Below are positions 12,763 to 20,947 of a stretch of DNA of 32,154 nt, one piece after another. Made by a program: the position numbers and the translations under genes. Within the stretch, counting starts at the first letter, position 1, and every line of letters begins with the position of its first letter. Source of the DNA: a virus; IMG/VR virus record IMGVR_UViG_3300006793_000136, positions 1-32,154 of that record, one strand, 5' to 3'. Under the pieces are notes generated by a model, which saw only the letters and a list, made by a program, of their open reading frames with translations, was not told the DNA's origin and did no database searches.

Positions 12763-15174
12763 ATGGTTAAGATTAACTATAATAGTGCTTTCCCCGATCA
12801 GGTGGTACCTGAAGAAGAGAAAAAATCTAGAGAGTATGGGTTACAAGTGGCTCAAGCTATTGAATATGAGTGGTTTAGAAATTCTAGTGGTCAAAATAGA
12901 TTTATTAATAATTTTCAAAATTTTAATAGATTAAGATTATATGCTAGAGGAGAACAACCAGTTCAAAAATATAAAGATGAATTAGCTATAAATGGTGATT
13001 TATCTTATCTTAATTTAGATTGGAAACCTGTACCAATTTTATCTAAATTTGTTGATATTGTAGTTAATGGAATGACAGATAAAGGATATGAAATAAAATC
13101 ATACGCACAAGATCCTTTTGCCACTAAACAACGTACTAACTATGCAGCTAACGCTTTAAGAGATATTCAAAATAAAGCAGAAATAGATCAATTAACACAA
13201 ATTACAGGAAGAAGTTATTATTCATCATCAGATCCTGAAAGTTTACCTGAAGATCCTGGAGAATTAGATCTTTACATGCAACTTACATATAAACAAAGCA
13301 TTGAAATAGCTGAAGAAGAAGTTATTAATAATGTATTAGATTATAATAAATATGAAGAAACTAAAAAAAGATTAGCATATGATTTAGCTGTTTTAGGAAT
13401 TGCTTGTGTTAAAACTAATTTTAATTTATCTGAAGGGGTAACTGTAGATTATGTTAATCCCGCAAATATAGTATATTCATATACAGATGATCCTAATTTT
13501 GAAGATATTTATTATGTAGGAGAAATAAAAAATATGTCTCTTTCTGAGGTTAAAAGGCAATTTCCTTATTTAACTGAAAGTGAATTAGAAGAAATTCAAA
13601 AATATCCTGGAAGAAATTCTTACGTAGAAAACACGTGGTGGGGACAAGAGACTAAAGACCAAGTTCAAGTTTTATTTTTTGAATATAAAACATATCAAGA
13701 TCAAGTATTTAAAATAAAACAAACAGAACAAGGTTTAGAAAAAACATTAGAAAAACCCGATACTTTTAATCCTCCACCAAATGATAATTTTGATAGAGTT
13801 TCTAGATCTATTGAAGTTTTATATTCCGGCGCTAAAGTATTAGGTCTTGCTAATAATTTACTTCAATGGGAATTAAGTGAAAATATGACAAGACCTTATG
13901 GTGATACTACTAAAGTAAACATGAATTATGTTATTAGTTCCCCAAGAATGTATCAAGGTAGAATTGAATCTTTAGTTAGTAAAAGTGTAGGTTTTGCTGA
14001 TATGATTCAATTAACGCATTTAAAACTACAACAAGTATTATCAAGAATGGTGCCAGATGGAGTATATCTAGATGTAGATGGACTTGCTGAAGTAGATTTA
14101 GGAAATGGTACTAATTATAATCCCTCTGAAGCGCTTAATATGTATTTTCAAACTGGTAGTATAGTTGGAAGATCTTTAACACAAGATGGGGAATTAAATA
14201 GAGGTAAAGTTCCAGTTCAAGAATTACAGACATCGAATGGAATGTCTAAAATTCAAGCTATGATTCAAACTTATCAGTATTATTTACAAATGATAAGAGA
14301 TGTCACCGGGCTTAACGAAGCAAGAGACGGTAGTATGCCAGCTAAAGATTCCTTAGTAGGATTACAAAAATTAGCTGCTGCTAATTCTAATACTGCAACA
14401 AGACATGTTCTTCAATCGCTTATGTATTTAACAGTAAGGGTGTGTGAAAATATTAGTTTGCGAGTTTCTGATATGCTTCAATTTCCTCTTACTCAACAAA
14501 GTCTAATGACGAGTATTAACACTTTTAACACTCATACTTTAAATGAAATACAAAAGTTAAGTTTACATGATTTTGGAATATTTTTAGAATTAGAACCCGA
14601 AGAGGAAGATAAAACAAATTTAGAACAAAATATACAAATAGCATTACAAGCTGGTAATATTGGATTGGAAGATGCTATAGATTTAAGAGAAATACGAAAT
14701 ATTAAATTAGCTAATCAAAGTTTAAAATCTCGTCAAAAGAAAAAACAAGAATTAGAAAGAGTACAGCAATTAGAAAATATAGAAGCTCAAGCTGCTGCTA
14801 ATGCTGAAGCAGCTGAAAAAGCAGCAGTAGCAGAAGTACAAAAACAACAAGCTTTAGCCGAAACTGAAATACAAATAGAACAAGCTAAATCTCAATTTGA
14901 AATTACTAAATTAGAAAGAGAAGCTGAAATTAAAAAACAGTTAATGGCAGAAGAATTTAATTATGATATGGAGTTAGCCCGACTTCAAGGCCAAGTACAA
15001 CAACAAAAAGAAGGAGCAATAGAAGATCGTAAGGATCAAAGAATTAAATTACAAGGTACCCAACAAAGTGAAATGATAAATCAAAGACAAAATGATTTAT
15101 TACCAAAAGATTTTGAATCTGCAGGTAATGATAATTTAGATGGATTTGGATTAGAACAGTTTGGACCATCTTAA
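12763..15174 (+). CDS. Portal protein
   Basis: 803 residues. Residues 1-100 carry a block I recognise from portals of crAss-like and marine podoviruses: EYGLQVAQAIEYEWF, NRLRLYARGEQ.VQKYKDELAING, LDWKPVPILSKFVDIVVNGM. The middle has the alpha/beta portal core (EEVINNVLDYNKYEETKKRLAYDLAVLGIACVK, then YVNPANIVYSYTDDPNF). A late segment (RDVTGLNEARDGSMPAKDSLVGLQKLAA) fits the crown/clip region. Residues about 662-740 form a long Gln/Glu/Lys coiled coil, and the C terminus is a Gln/Asn-rich tail. It should form the dodecameric ring for DNA entry and tail attachment. The ATG directly follows the TerL stop with no spacer. Confidence 0.93.
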   Translation: MVKINYNSAFPDQVVPEEEKKSREYGLQVAQAIEYEWFRNSSGQNRFINNFQNFNRLRLYARGEQPVQKYKDELAINGDLSYLNLDWKPVPILSKFVDIVVNGMTDKGYEIKSYAQDPFATKQRTNYAANALRDIQNKAEIDQLTQITGRSYYSSSDPESLPEDPGELDLYMQLTYKQSIEIAEEEVINNVLDYNKYEETKKRLAYDLAVLGIACVKTNFNLSEGVTVDYVNPANIVYSYTDDPNFEDIYYVGEIKNMSLSEVKRQFPYLTESELEEIQKYPGRNSYVENTWWGQETKDQVQVLFFEYKTYQDQVFKIKQTEQGLEKTLEKPDTFNPPPNDNFDRVSRSIEVLYSGAKVLGLANNLLQWELSENMTRPYGDTTKVNMNYVISSPRMYQGRIESLVSKSVGFADMIQLTHLKLQQVLSRMVPDGVYLDVDGLAEVDLGNGTNYNPSEALNMYFQTGSIVGRSLTQDGELNRGKVPVQELQTSNGMSKIQAMIQTYQYYLQMIRDVTGLNEARDGSMPAKDSLVGLQKLAAANSNTATRHVLQSLMYLTVRVCENISLRVSDMLQFPLTQQSLMTSINTFNTHTLNEIQKLSLHDFGIFLELEPEEEDKTNLEQNIQIALQAGNIGLEDAIDLREIRNIKLANQSLKSRQKKKQELERVQQLENIEAQAAANAEAAEKAAVAEVQKQQALAETEIQIEQAKSQFEITKLEREAEIKKQLMAEEFNYDMELARLQGQVQQQKEGAIEDRKDQRIKLQGTQQSEMINQRQNDLLPKDFESAGNDNLDGFGLEQFGPS

Positions 15175-15201
15175 AATCAATTAATTTTATATTATTATAT
15201 T

Positions 15202-16509
15202 ATGTCAAAAAAAGAAACACAAATAAAAGAAAAAGTATTAGAAAAAGTAGAAGAAGCTAAAGCAGTTACAACAGCTGAAGTGTCTGAACCTCCTAAAGAA
15301 GAAGGAAGTTTTAAAATAAAAAAAGTAACTAAACCAAAACAACTAGGTGAAGATAAAGTACCTAAAATGATAAAGGTAGATTTAAGTAAACCTAAAAAAG
15401 AAGAAAAAGATGCCATTTCAATCGGAGAAACAAAGAAAGTGGATGTGGGCGAACAAACCGGAACTAGCGAGATCATGGACGCTAAAGGAGGAAATACCAC
15501 CGAAAAGTCCATTACCCCTATTGAAGATAAAAAAGAAGAAGAAATAAAAGAAGAAAAATCTGATTCCCCAATACAAGAGATTACAGATGAAGAAGATAAC
15601 ACTGACAAGACAGGAGTGGATAGAAGCACTAAAACTACCACTACCTTACCGAAACAGGAAAAAATATTACAGGAAGATAAAACACAAGAACTCCCTGAAA
15701 ATGTAGAAAAATTAGTAAAATTCATGAAAGAAACAGGTGGAACTATTGAAGACTACGCTAGATTAAATGCTGATTATAGCAATGTTGACAATGGTCTGTT
15801 ACTACAAGAATATTACAAAAAAGCTAAACCTCATTTAAATGCTGAAGAAGTAAATTTCATTATTGAAGATACTTTTCAATATGATGAAGAGGTTGACGAT
15901 GAGCGAGAAATAAAAAAGAAAAAACTCGCTTATAAAGAAGAGGTAGCGAAAGCCACAAACTTTTTGGAAGATCTTAAAAAAGAATATTATGCCGAAATCA
16001 AGTTGAGACCCGGTGTTACTCAAGAACAACAAAAAGCTATGGATTTTTTCAATCGCTATAACGAAGACAAGCAAGCAGGTGAAGTTAAACATGAAAGATT
16101 TGTAACTGAAACAAAAAGCCTTCTCAACAACGAATTCAAAGGTTTTGATTTTAAATTAGGAGATAAAAAATTCAGATACGGAATAAAAGATCCTTCAACT
16201 GTTGCCGATAACCAAAGTGATATATCGAACTTTATTAAGACGTTCTTAAATGACAAAGGAGAGATAGAAGACACAAGAGGATATCATAAAGCTTTATATG
16301 CCGCACAAAATGCTGATACTATAGCTAATCATTTTTATGAGCAAGGTAAAACCGACGCGATTAAAGATACAATGGCTAAATCAAAAAATATAAATTTAGA
16401 GCCACGTAAAACGGCATCTGGAGAAATATTTGTTGGTGGTTTAAAAGTAAAAGCAATTAGTGGGCTTGATTCTTCAAAATTGAAAATAAAAAAGAAAACG
16501 TTTAATTAA
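15202..16509 (+). CDS. Capsid scaffolding protein
   Basis: 435 residues between portal and major capsid genes. Residues 1-160 are Lys/Glu/Thr-rich and disordered. Residues about 165-300 are helical: ENVEKLVKFMKETGGTIEDYARLN, LLLQEYYKKAKPHLNAEEV, FQYDEEVDDEREIKKKKLAYKEEVA. The C-terminal third contains DISNFIKTFLNDKGEI and ends VGGLKVKAISGLDSSKLKIKKK, a basic tail of the type that binds coat protein. Position, charge pattern and the KF.K.TGG..EDY..LN block identify it as a scaffold by family memory. No protease motif is visible. Short patches around 15405-15520 and 15600-15660 use more GC-rich codons than the rest. Confidence 0.8.
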   Translation: MSKKETQIKEKVLEKVEEAKAVTTAEVSEPPKEEGSFKIKKVTKPKQLGEDKVPKMIKVDLSKPKKEEKDAISIGETKKVDVGEQTGTSEIMDAKGGNTTEKSITPIEDKKEEEIKEEKSDSPIQEITDEEDNTDKTGVDRSTKTTTTLPKQEKILQEDKTQELPENVEKLVKFMKETGGTIEDYARLNADYSNVDNGLLLQEYYKKAKPHLNAEEVNFIIEDTFQYDEEVDDEREIKKKKLAYKEEVAKATNFLEDLKKEYYAEIKLRPGVTQEQQKAMDFFNRYNEDKQAGEVKHERFVTETKSLLNNEFKGFDFKLGDKKFRYGIKDPSTVADNQSDISNFIKTFLNDKGEIEDTRGYHKALYAAQNADTIANHFYEQGKTDAIKDTMAKSKNINLEPRKTASGEIFVGGLKVKAISGLDSSKLKIKKKTFN

Positions 16510-16526
16510 AAATTAATAAATAAATT

Positions 16527-17978
16527 ATGGGAATTTTAACTCCACAATTTGGCTCAATAGTTCCTGCTCCTAATCAGCAGCTATTAGCCAGTAATTACCT
16601 ATCTTTTACAGATGGTAATAATGATTTTGCTCAGCAATATCTACCAGAAATATATGAACAAGAAGTAGAGAGATATGGAAATAGAACTCTATCTGGTTTC
16701 TTACGTATGGTAGGTGCTGAAATGCCTCTGACTTCAGATCAAGTTGTTTGGTCAGAGCAAAATAGATTACATATAGCATATGATGGCTGTGTTAACGATC
16801 AAGCTAATCCATCTATTATTACAACACCGGCTGCTACAGCTCCTGGTGTTACAAGAAATGTAGTATCTCCAGGTCAAACCATTGTAGTTTTAGATGATAA
16901 TGGCAACGAAGCAAAGTGCGTTGTAACAGCTTCTAATACAGCTACTGGTGCTATAACTGTTGCTCCTTATTTAAGCACAGATTTAAGTGGTTTAGGTACT
17001 TCAGTAAAAATATTCGTTTATGGTTCAGAATTTGTTAAAGGCGCATCCACATCTAATGCAGGTGCTGGAGCTTTAGCTTTAAATAATACTGTACAACCAC
17101 AAATTACTATTACTCCAGCTTTTCAACAATATAATAACTCACCAGTTATTATCAGAAATGTTTATACAATAAACGGATCAGATATGGCTCAAATAGGTTG
17201 GGTTGAAGTTGCTACAGAAGATGGAACTACTGGTTATCTATGGTACTTAAAAGCAGAATCTGAAACTAGATTACGATTTGAAGATTACCTAGAAATGGTA
17301 TGTGTTGAAGGTGAGATCGCTGTGGCGGCTGCTGGAAATAATGCTGCTGCTTCAGGATTTAAAGGTACTGAAGGTCTTTTCGCCGCTATCTCATCAAGAG
17401 GTAACGTAGAAGTTGGATTTGCTGGTGCAGCTGGTATAGATGACTTTGATGAAATACTTAAAAACTTAGATACTCAAGGTGCTATTGAAGAAAATATGCT
17501 GTTCTTACAAAGATCAACTGCATTAGAATTTGATAATATGCTTGCTAATGTATCTTATGGTGCTAACGGTGGTACAGCTTATGGATTATTTGAAAACTCA
17601 GAAGAAATGGCTTTAAATCTTGGATTTAGTGGTTTCAGAAGAGGTTCTTATGACTTCTATAAAACTGACTGGAAATACTTAAATGATGCTTCTACAAGAG
17701 GAGCAATTGCAGGTACTCAATCAATCGAAGGTGTTTTAATACCAGCAGGTACTTCAACAGTTTACGATCAAATTTTAGGTACTAATATAAGAAGACCATT
17801 CTTACACGTGCGTTATAGAGCTTCTCAAACAGAAGACAGACGTATGAAGTCTTGGTTAACTGGATCAGCTGGAGGTGCTTACACTTCTAATCTTGATGCA
17901 ATGGAAGTAAACTTCCTTTCAGAAAGATGTCTTGTAACTCAAGCTGCTAATAACTTTGTATTATTCAAAGGTATTTAA
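16527..17978 (+). CDS. Major capsid protein (HK97-fold type inferred)
   Basis: 483 residues. Family blocks include QQYLPEIYEQEVERYGNRTL and GFLRMVGAEMPLTSDQVVWSEQ near the N terminus, GTEGLFAAISSRGNVEVG in the middle, and RRGSYDFYKTDWKYLNDASTRG, ASQTEDRRMKSW and NFVLFKGI at the end. These match crAss-like and marine podovirus capsid proteins as I remember them. Residues about 100-170 look like an inserted beta domain. Gly/Ala/Val-rich composition and an A-rich, SD-less leader (AATTAATAAATAAATT) fit a very abundant virion protein. A clear intrinsic terminator follows 15 bases after the stop. Tryptic peptides of this product should dominate virion proteomics. Confidence 0.93.
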   Translation: MGILTPQFGSIVPAPNQQLLASNYLSFTDGNNDFAQQYLPEIYEQEVERYGNRTLSGFLRMVGAEMPLTSDQVVWSEQNRLHIAYDGCVNDQANPSIITTPAATAPGVTRNVVSPGQTIVVLDDNGNEAKCVVTASNTATGAITVAPYLSTDLSGLGTSVKIFVYGSEFVKGASTSNAGAGALALNNTVQPQITITPAFQQYNNSPVIIRNVYTINGSDMAQIGWVEVATEDGTTGYLWYLKAESETRLRFEDYLEMVCVEGEIAVAAAGNNAAASGFKGTEGLFAAISSRGNVEVGFAGAAGIDDFDEILKNLDTQGAIEENMLFLQRSTALEFDNMLANVSYGANGGTAYGLFENSEEMALNLGFSGFRRGSYDFYKTDWKYLNDASTRGAIAGTQSIEGVLIPAGTSTVYDQILGTNIRRPFLHVRYRASQTEDRRMKSWLTGSAGGAYTSNLDAMEVNFLSERCLVTQAANNFVLFKGI

Positions 17979-17992
17979 TACTTTGTAAAGAT

Positions 17993-18016
17993 GGGGCATC
18001 TTAAATTAGATGTCCC
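17993..18016 (+). terminator. Intrinsic terminator after the major capsid gene
   Basis: GGGGCATCT, loop TAAATT, AGATGTCCC: a 9-bp stem with one G-T pair and a 6-base loop, starting 15 bases after the capsid stop. It is followed by TACCTTTACTTTT, an interrupted T-rich tract, so termination may be partial. That would let capsid transcripts outnumber downstream ones. Confidence 0.75.
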
Positions 18017-18051
18017 TACCTTTACTTTTAACTATTTAATTATATTATATC

Positions 18052-18879
18052 ATGGCAAAAAAAATGAAAAAAGAAGAGGAAGTTTTAGATGAACCAGTAA
18101 TGGTTAAAACTCCTACTAAAAAAGAAAAAATAACTCCTAAAGATAATTGGGAGGTAAAAGATAGAACTTATGTTTTAACAGGTAATAAAACTCCTTTAAC
18201 ATATAAAATTCCATCAAGACACACCGCAAGACATGCTTTATTGTGGTACGATAATAAAACTAGAGAGCAACGAGAAATTAGATATGCAACTAATCAAAAT
18301 TCTCCATTTAAAGATGAACAAAAAGGAGAATCTACTTTAGGACATATTGTTTTTAGAGACGGTGCTTTATTAGTAAAAAAAGAAAAAGAAGCATTACAAA
18401 AAATATTATCTTTATATCATCCATTAAAAGGACAACGATATAGAGAAGTAGATGAAGTCGTACAAGCTCAAGATGAATTAGTAGACTTAGAATTAGAAAT
18501 AGACGCACTTAATATGGCTAGAACTGTTGATATTGATCAAGCTGAAGCTATTTTAAGGGTAGAAGTTGGATCTAAGGTTGGAGATATGAGTTCTAAGGAA
18601 ATTAAAAGAGATTTATTAGTATTTGCTAAGAAAAATCCAAAATTATTCATAGATCTAGCAAATGATGAAAATGTACAACTAAGAAATTTTGCAATAAAAG
18701 CTACAGAAGCTGGAATAATAAAATTAAGTTCTGATCAAAGAACATTTATGTGGGCATCAAACCAAATGAAACTAATGACAGTTCCATTTGATGAACATCC
18801 ATATTCAGCTATGGCTCAATTCTTTAAAACAGATGAAGGCTTAGAGGTTTTTAAGTCAATAGAGAAAAAACTTTCTTAA
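18052..18879 (+). CDS. Conserved head-region protein of unknown function, 275 aa
   Basis: 275 residues, Lys/Glu-rich and mostly helical after residue 95. A beta section (NWEVKDRTYVLTGNKTPLTY, HALLWYDNKTREQREIRYATNQNSPF) leads into helices: LQKILSLYHPLKGQRYREVDE, DLELEIDALNMARTVDIDQAEAILR, SSKEIKRDLLVFAKKNPKLF. I recall the RYATNQNSPF, DQAEAILRVE.GSKV and NVQLRNFAIKA blocks as conserved directly after the capsid gene in marine and crAss-like phages, without a known role. It is flanked on both sides by intrinsic terminators, so it appears to be its own transcription unit or a read-through product. Confidence 0.8.
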   Translation: MAKKMKKEEEVLDEPVMVKTPTKKEKITPKDNWEVKDRTYVLTGNKTPLTYKIPSRHTARHALLWYDNKTREQREIRYATNQNSPFKDEQKGESTLGHIVFRDGALLVKKEKEALQKILSLYHPLKGQRYREVDEVVQAQDELVDLELEIDALNMARTVDIDQAEAILRVEVGSKVGDMSSKEIKRDLLVFAKKNPKLFIDLANDENVQLRNFAIKATEAGIIKLSSDQRTFMWASNQMKLMTVPFDEHPYSAMAQFFKTDEGLEVFKSIEKKLS

Positions 18880-18891
18880 TATAATATTAAT

Positions 18892-18913
18892 AAGGGAGGC
18901 TTTGGCCTCCTTT
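18892..18913 (+). terminator. Intrinsic terminator between head and tail genes
   Basis: AAGGGAGGC, loop TTTG, GCCTCCTTT: a 9-bp stem with one G-T pair and a tetraloop, 13 bases after the stop, followed by TTTATTATAATAATAAA. This is the strongest hairpin noticed in the window. It separates the head genes from the connector genes, whose first ATG is 23 bases further on. Confidence 0.85.
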
Positions 18914-18935
18914 ATTATAATAATAAAAAATACAG

Positions 18936-19712
18936 ATGGCTATAAATGTAAATACGGTATACCAAACTGTTTTACTTATCTTGAATAAAGAACAAAGAGG
19001 TTATATAACACCCACTGAGTTTAACAATTTAGGAACTCAAGTGCAGTTAGAAATATTTGAAAAATATTTTGAAGATATTAACCAACAAATAAGAGTACCA
19101 CAAACTGACACAGATTATGCGGATAGAGTTAAAAATCTTGATGGAAAATTAGCTATATTTAAAACTTTTGGAAACGCTAATTATGTTTCTACCACTCCAT
19201 CAGGAACTAATAATACTTTAACTTATTGGACATTACCTGGTTTAGATGCTTATGGTAATCAAGTAAGTTTTTACAGATTAGGAACTGTATTATACAATAA
19301 TGAAGTCGAACTCCAAAGACTTGATAGACATGAATTCTACCATGTTAATAATTCCTTATTAACAAAACCTTCTAAAACTTTTCCAGTTTATTTATTTGAA
19401 GATTATAAACTTTTTGTAAAACCGACAACTATTAATACCGCCGGAGATATACAAGTAGACTATATTAGAAAACCTGTAGATCCTATTTGGGGATTTGACG
19501 TAGGTGCTTTAGGTCAATATGTTTATAACTCTAATGCTTATAATGCAAGTACTACTCCTTCTGGTTCTAGAGATTTTGAACTACATGAATCCGAACAAAC
19601 TAATGTTATATTACAAGTATTAAAATATGCTGGGGTAATAATAAGAGATCCTGAAATTGTACAAGCTGCTACACAAGAAGTAGCGATGAATGAACAAAAT
19701 GAAAAAAGTTAA
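18936..19712 (+). CDS. Head-tail ring/connector protein
   Basis: 258 residues. The N-terminal helical block VYQTVLLILNKEQRGYITPTEFNNLGTQVQLEIFEKYF and the C-terminal block FELHESEQTNVILQVLKYAGVIIRDPEI are ones I recall from proteins preceding the gp4/tail-tubular homologue in crAss-like and marine podoviruses. In such phages these form rings below the portal. The middle, LYNNEVELQRLDRHEFYHV and VYLFEDYKLFVKP, is beta-rich. No enzyme motif. It begins a new unit after the terminator and runs with 6-base spacing into the next connector gene. Confidence 0.7.
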   Translation: MAINVNTVYQTVLLILNKEQRGYITPTEFNNLGTQVQLEIFEKYFEDINQQIRVPQTDTDYADRVKNLDGKLAIFKTFGNANYVSTTPSGTNNTLTYWTLPGLDAYGNQVSFYRLGTVLYNNEVELQRLDRHEFYHVNNSLLTKPSKTFPVYLFEDYKLFVKPTTINTAGDIQVDYIRKPVDPIWGFDVGALGQYVYNSNAYNASTTPSGSRDFELHESEQTNVILQVLKYAGVIIRDPEIVQAATQEVAMNEQNEKS

Positions 19713-19718
19713 TAAATT

Positions 19719-20942
19719 ATGGCACAACCTAACGGAGGATTAATCACAGAAACTAATTCGCAATATTATGCAGGTGCTCAAATGTTTGTAGCTACTGCTG
19801 ATCAAACAATTTTTACGGCTACTTTTAACACAGAAATAACTTTTGGAAGTGCTGATCCTACATCTGAATATTACAATCAAAATAATTTTAGGTTATATAC
19901 TAGCGCAACAGGTAATCCAGGAACTTTTGCTGAATATACTTCAGCATATACAGTATTAAATAATGTATTTACTTTACCAGCACAAGCAGTTGGTACTTAT
20001 GTAGTTATACAATTACTAACTGAAAGTGGAGGTAATTTTGGAAATAAAGATGCTTACGGAAAAGTTACTCAACATAATTATAATAATTATTCTTATATAA
20101 AAGTAGAAGATTTAATTAATAACTTCTTAGTGGCTTATGTCGGCGCGGGTAAATTAATTTCAAGTGTTAAAAAAACAGATGTTATTTTTCATACAAAAAG
20201 AGCATTACAAGAATTTAGCTATGATACATTGAGAAGTATAAAATCTCAAGAACTAACTATACCAGCTAGTTTAAGCGTACCTATACCACAGGATTATGTT
20301 AATTATGTTAATGTATCATGGGTGGATGAGTTAGGTGTTACGCATGTAATATATCCAACTACTTTAACTACTAATCCTTATACTAAACCTATTCAAGATG
20401 CTGCCGGTATACCTACACAAGATAATGAAGGAAGAAATTTAACAGGAACATCTATAACTGAAGAGCGTTGGGATAGTCAAAATACGGAATTATTAAAAGA
20501 AATAAGAGATGATATAACAGGTAGATTAATATCTGATGGATTATATGGTTTATATGGAAATTGGTTTTATGGATATGGTCAACGTTATGGTATGCAACCA
20601 GAAACTTCTCAGATAAATGGTTGGTTTACAATTAATGATCGTAACGGAATGTTATCTTTTTCTAGTGATTTAAAAGACAAGGTTATAGTATTAGAATATA
20701 TATCAGATGGATTAGGGTATGAAGAAGACATGAGAGTTCCTAAATTAGCTGAAGAAGCGGTTTATGCTTATTTAAGTCATGCTATTTTAGCTAGTAGAAT
20801 AAACCAGCCAGAATATGTAGTTCAAAGATTAAAAAGAGAGAAAAGTGCTAAATTAAGAAATGCAAAAATAAGATTATCTAATATTAAATCAAATGAGTTT
20901 GTTCAGATAATGAGAGGGAAATCTAAATGGCTTAAAAATTAA
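19719..20942 (+). CDS. Tail tubular/head-tail connector protein (P22 gp4 / T7 gp11 type)
   Basis: 407 residues. An N-terminal beta domain (residues 1-120, ATADQTIFTATFNTEITFG...YTVLNNVFTLP) precedes the connector core. Key blocks: YIKVEDLINNFLVAYVGAGKLI, FHTKRALQEFSYDTLRSIKSQ (from about 156), LSVPIPQDYVNYVNVSWVDE, QINGWFTINDRNGMLSFSS and IVLEYISDGL. The C terminus has VQRLKREKSAKLRNAKIRLSN...MRGKSKW. These are characteristic, from memory, of the tail-tubular/gp4-like family in crAss-like and marine podoviruses. It should form a 12-fold ring joining portal to tail. A KLRNAKIRL helix at the end may insert into the portal clip. Confidence 0.8.
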   Translation: MAQPNGGLITETNSQYYAGAQMFVATADQTIFTATFNTEITFGSADPTSEYYNQNNFRLYTSATGNPGTFAEYTSAYTVLNNVFTLPAQAVGTYVVIQLLTESGGNFGNKDAYGKVTQHNYNNYSYIKVEDLINNFLVAYVGAGKLISSVKKTDVIFHTKRALQEFSYDTLRSIKSQELTIPASLSVPIPQDYVNYVNVSWVDELGVTHVIYPTTLTTNPYTKPIQDAAGIPTQDNEGRNLTGTSITEERWDSQNTELLKEIRDDITGRLISDGLYGLYGNWFYGYGQRYGMQPETSQINGWFTINDRNGMLSFSSDLKDKVIVLEYISDGLGYEEDMRVPKLAEEAVYAYLSHAILASRINQPEYVVQRLKREKSAKLRNAKIRLSNIKSNEFVQIMRGKSKWLKN

Positions 20943-20947
20943 ACTAA

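Noticed and set aside
15195-15725. 176-codon - strand Ser/Phe-rich frame opposite the scaffold
   Set aside because: Shadow of Lys/Glu/Thr-rich codons; low complexity and no start context.
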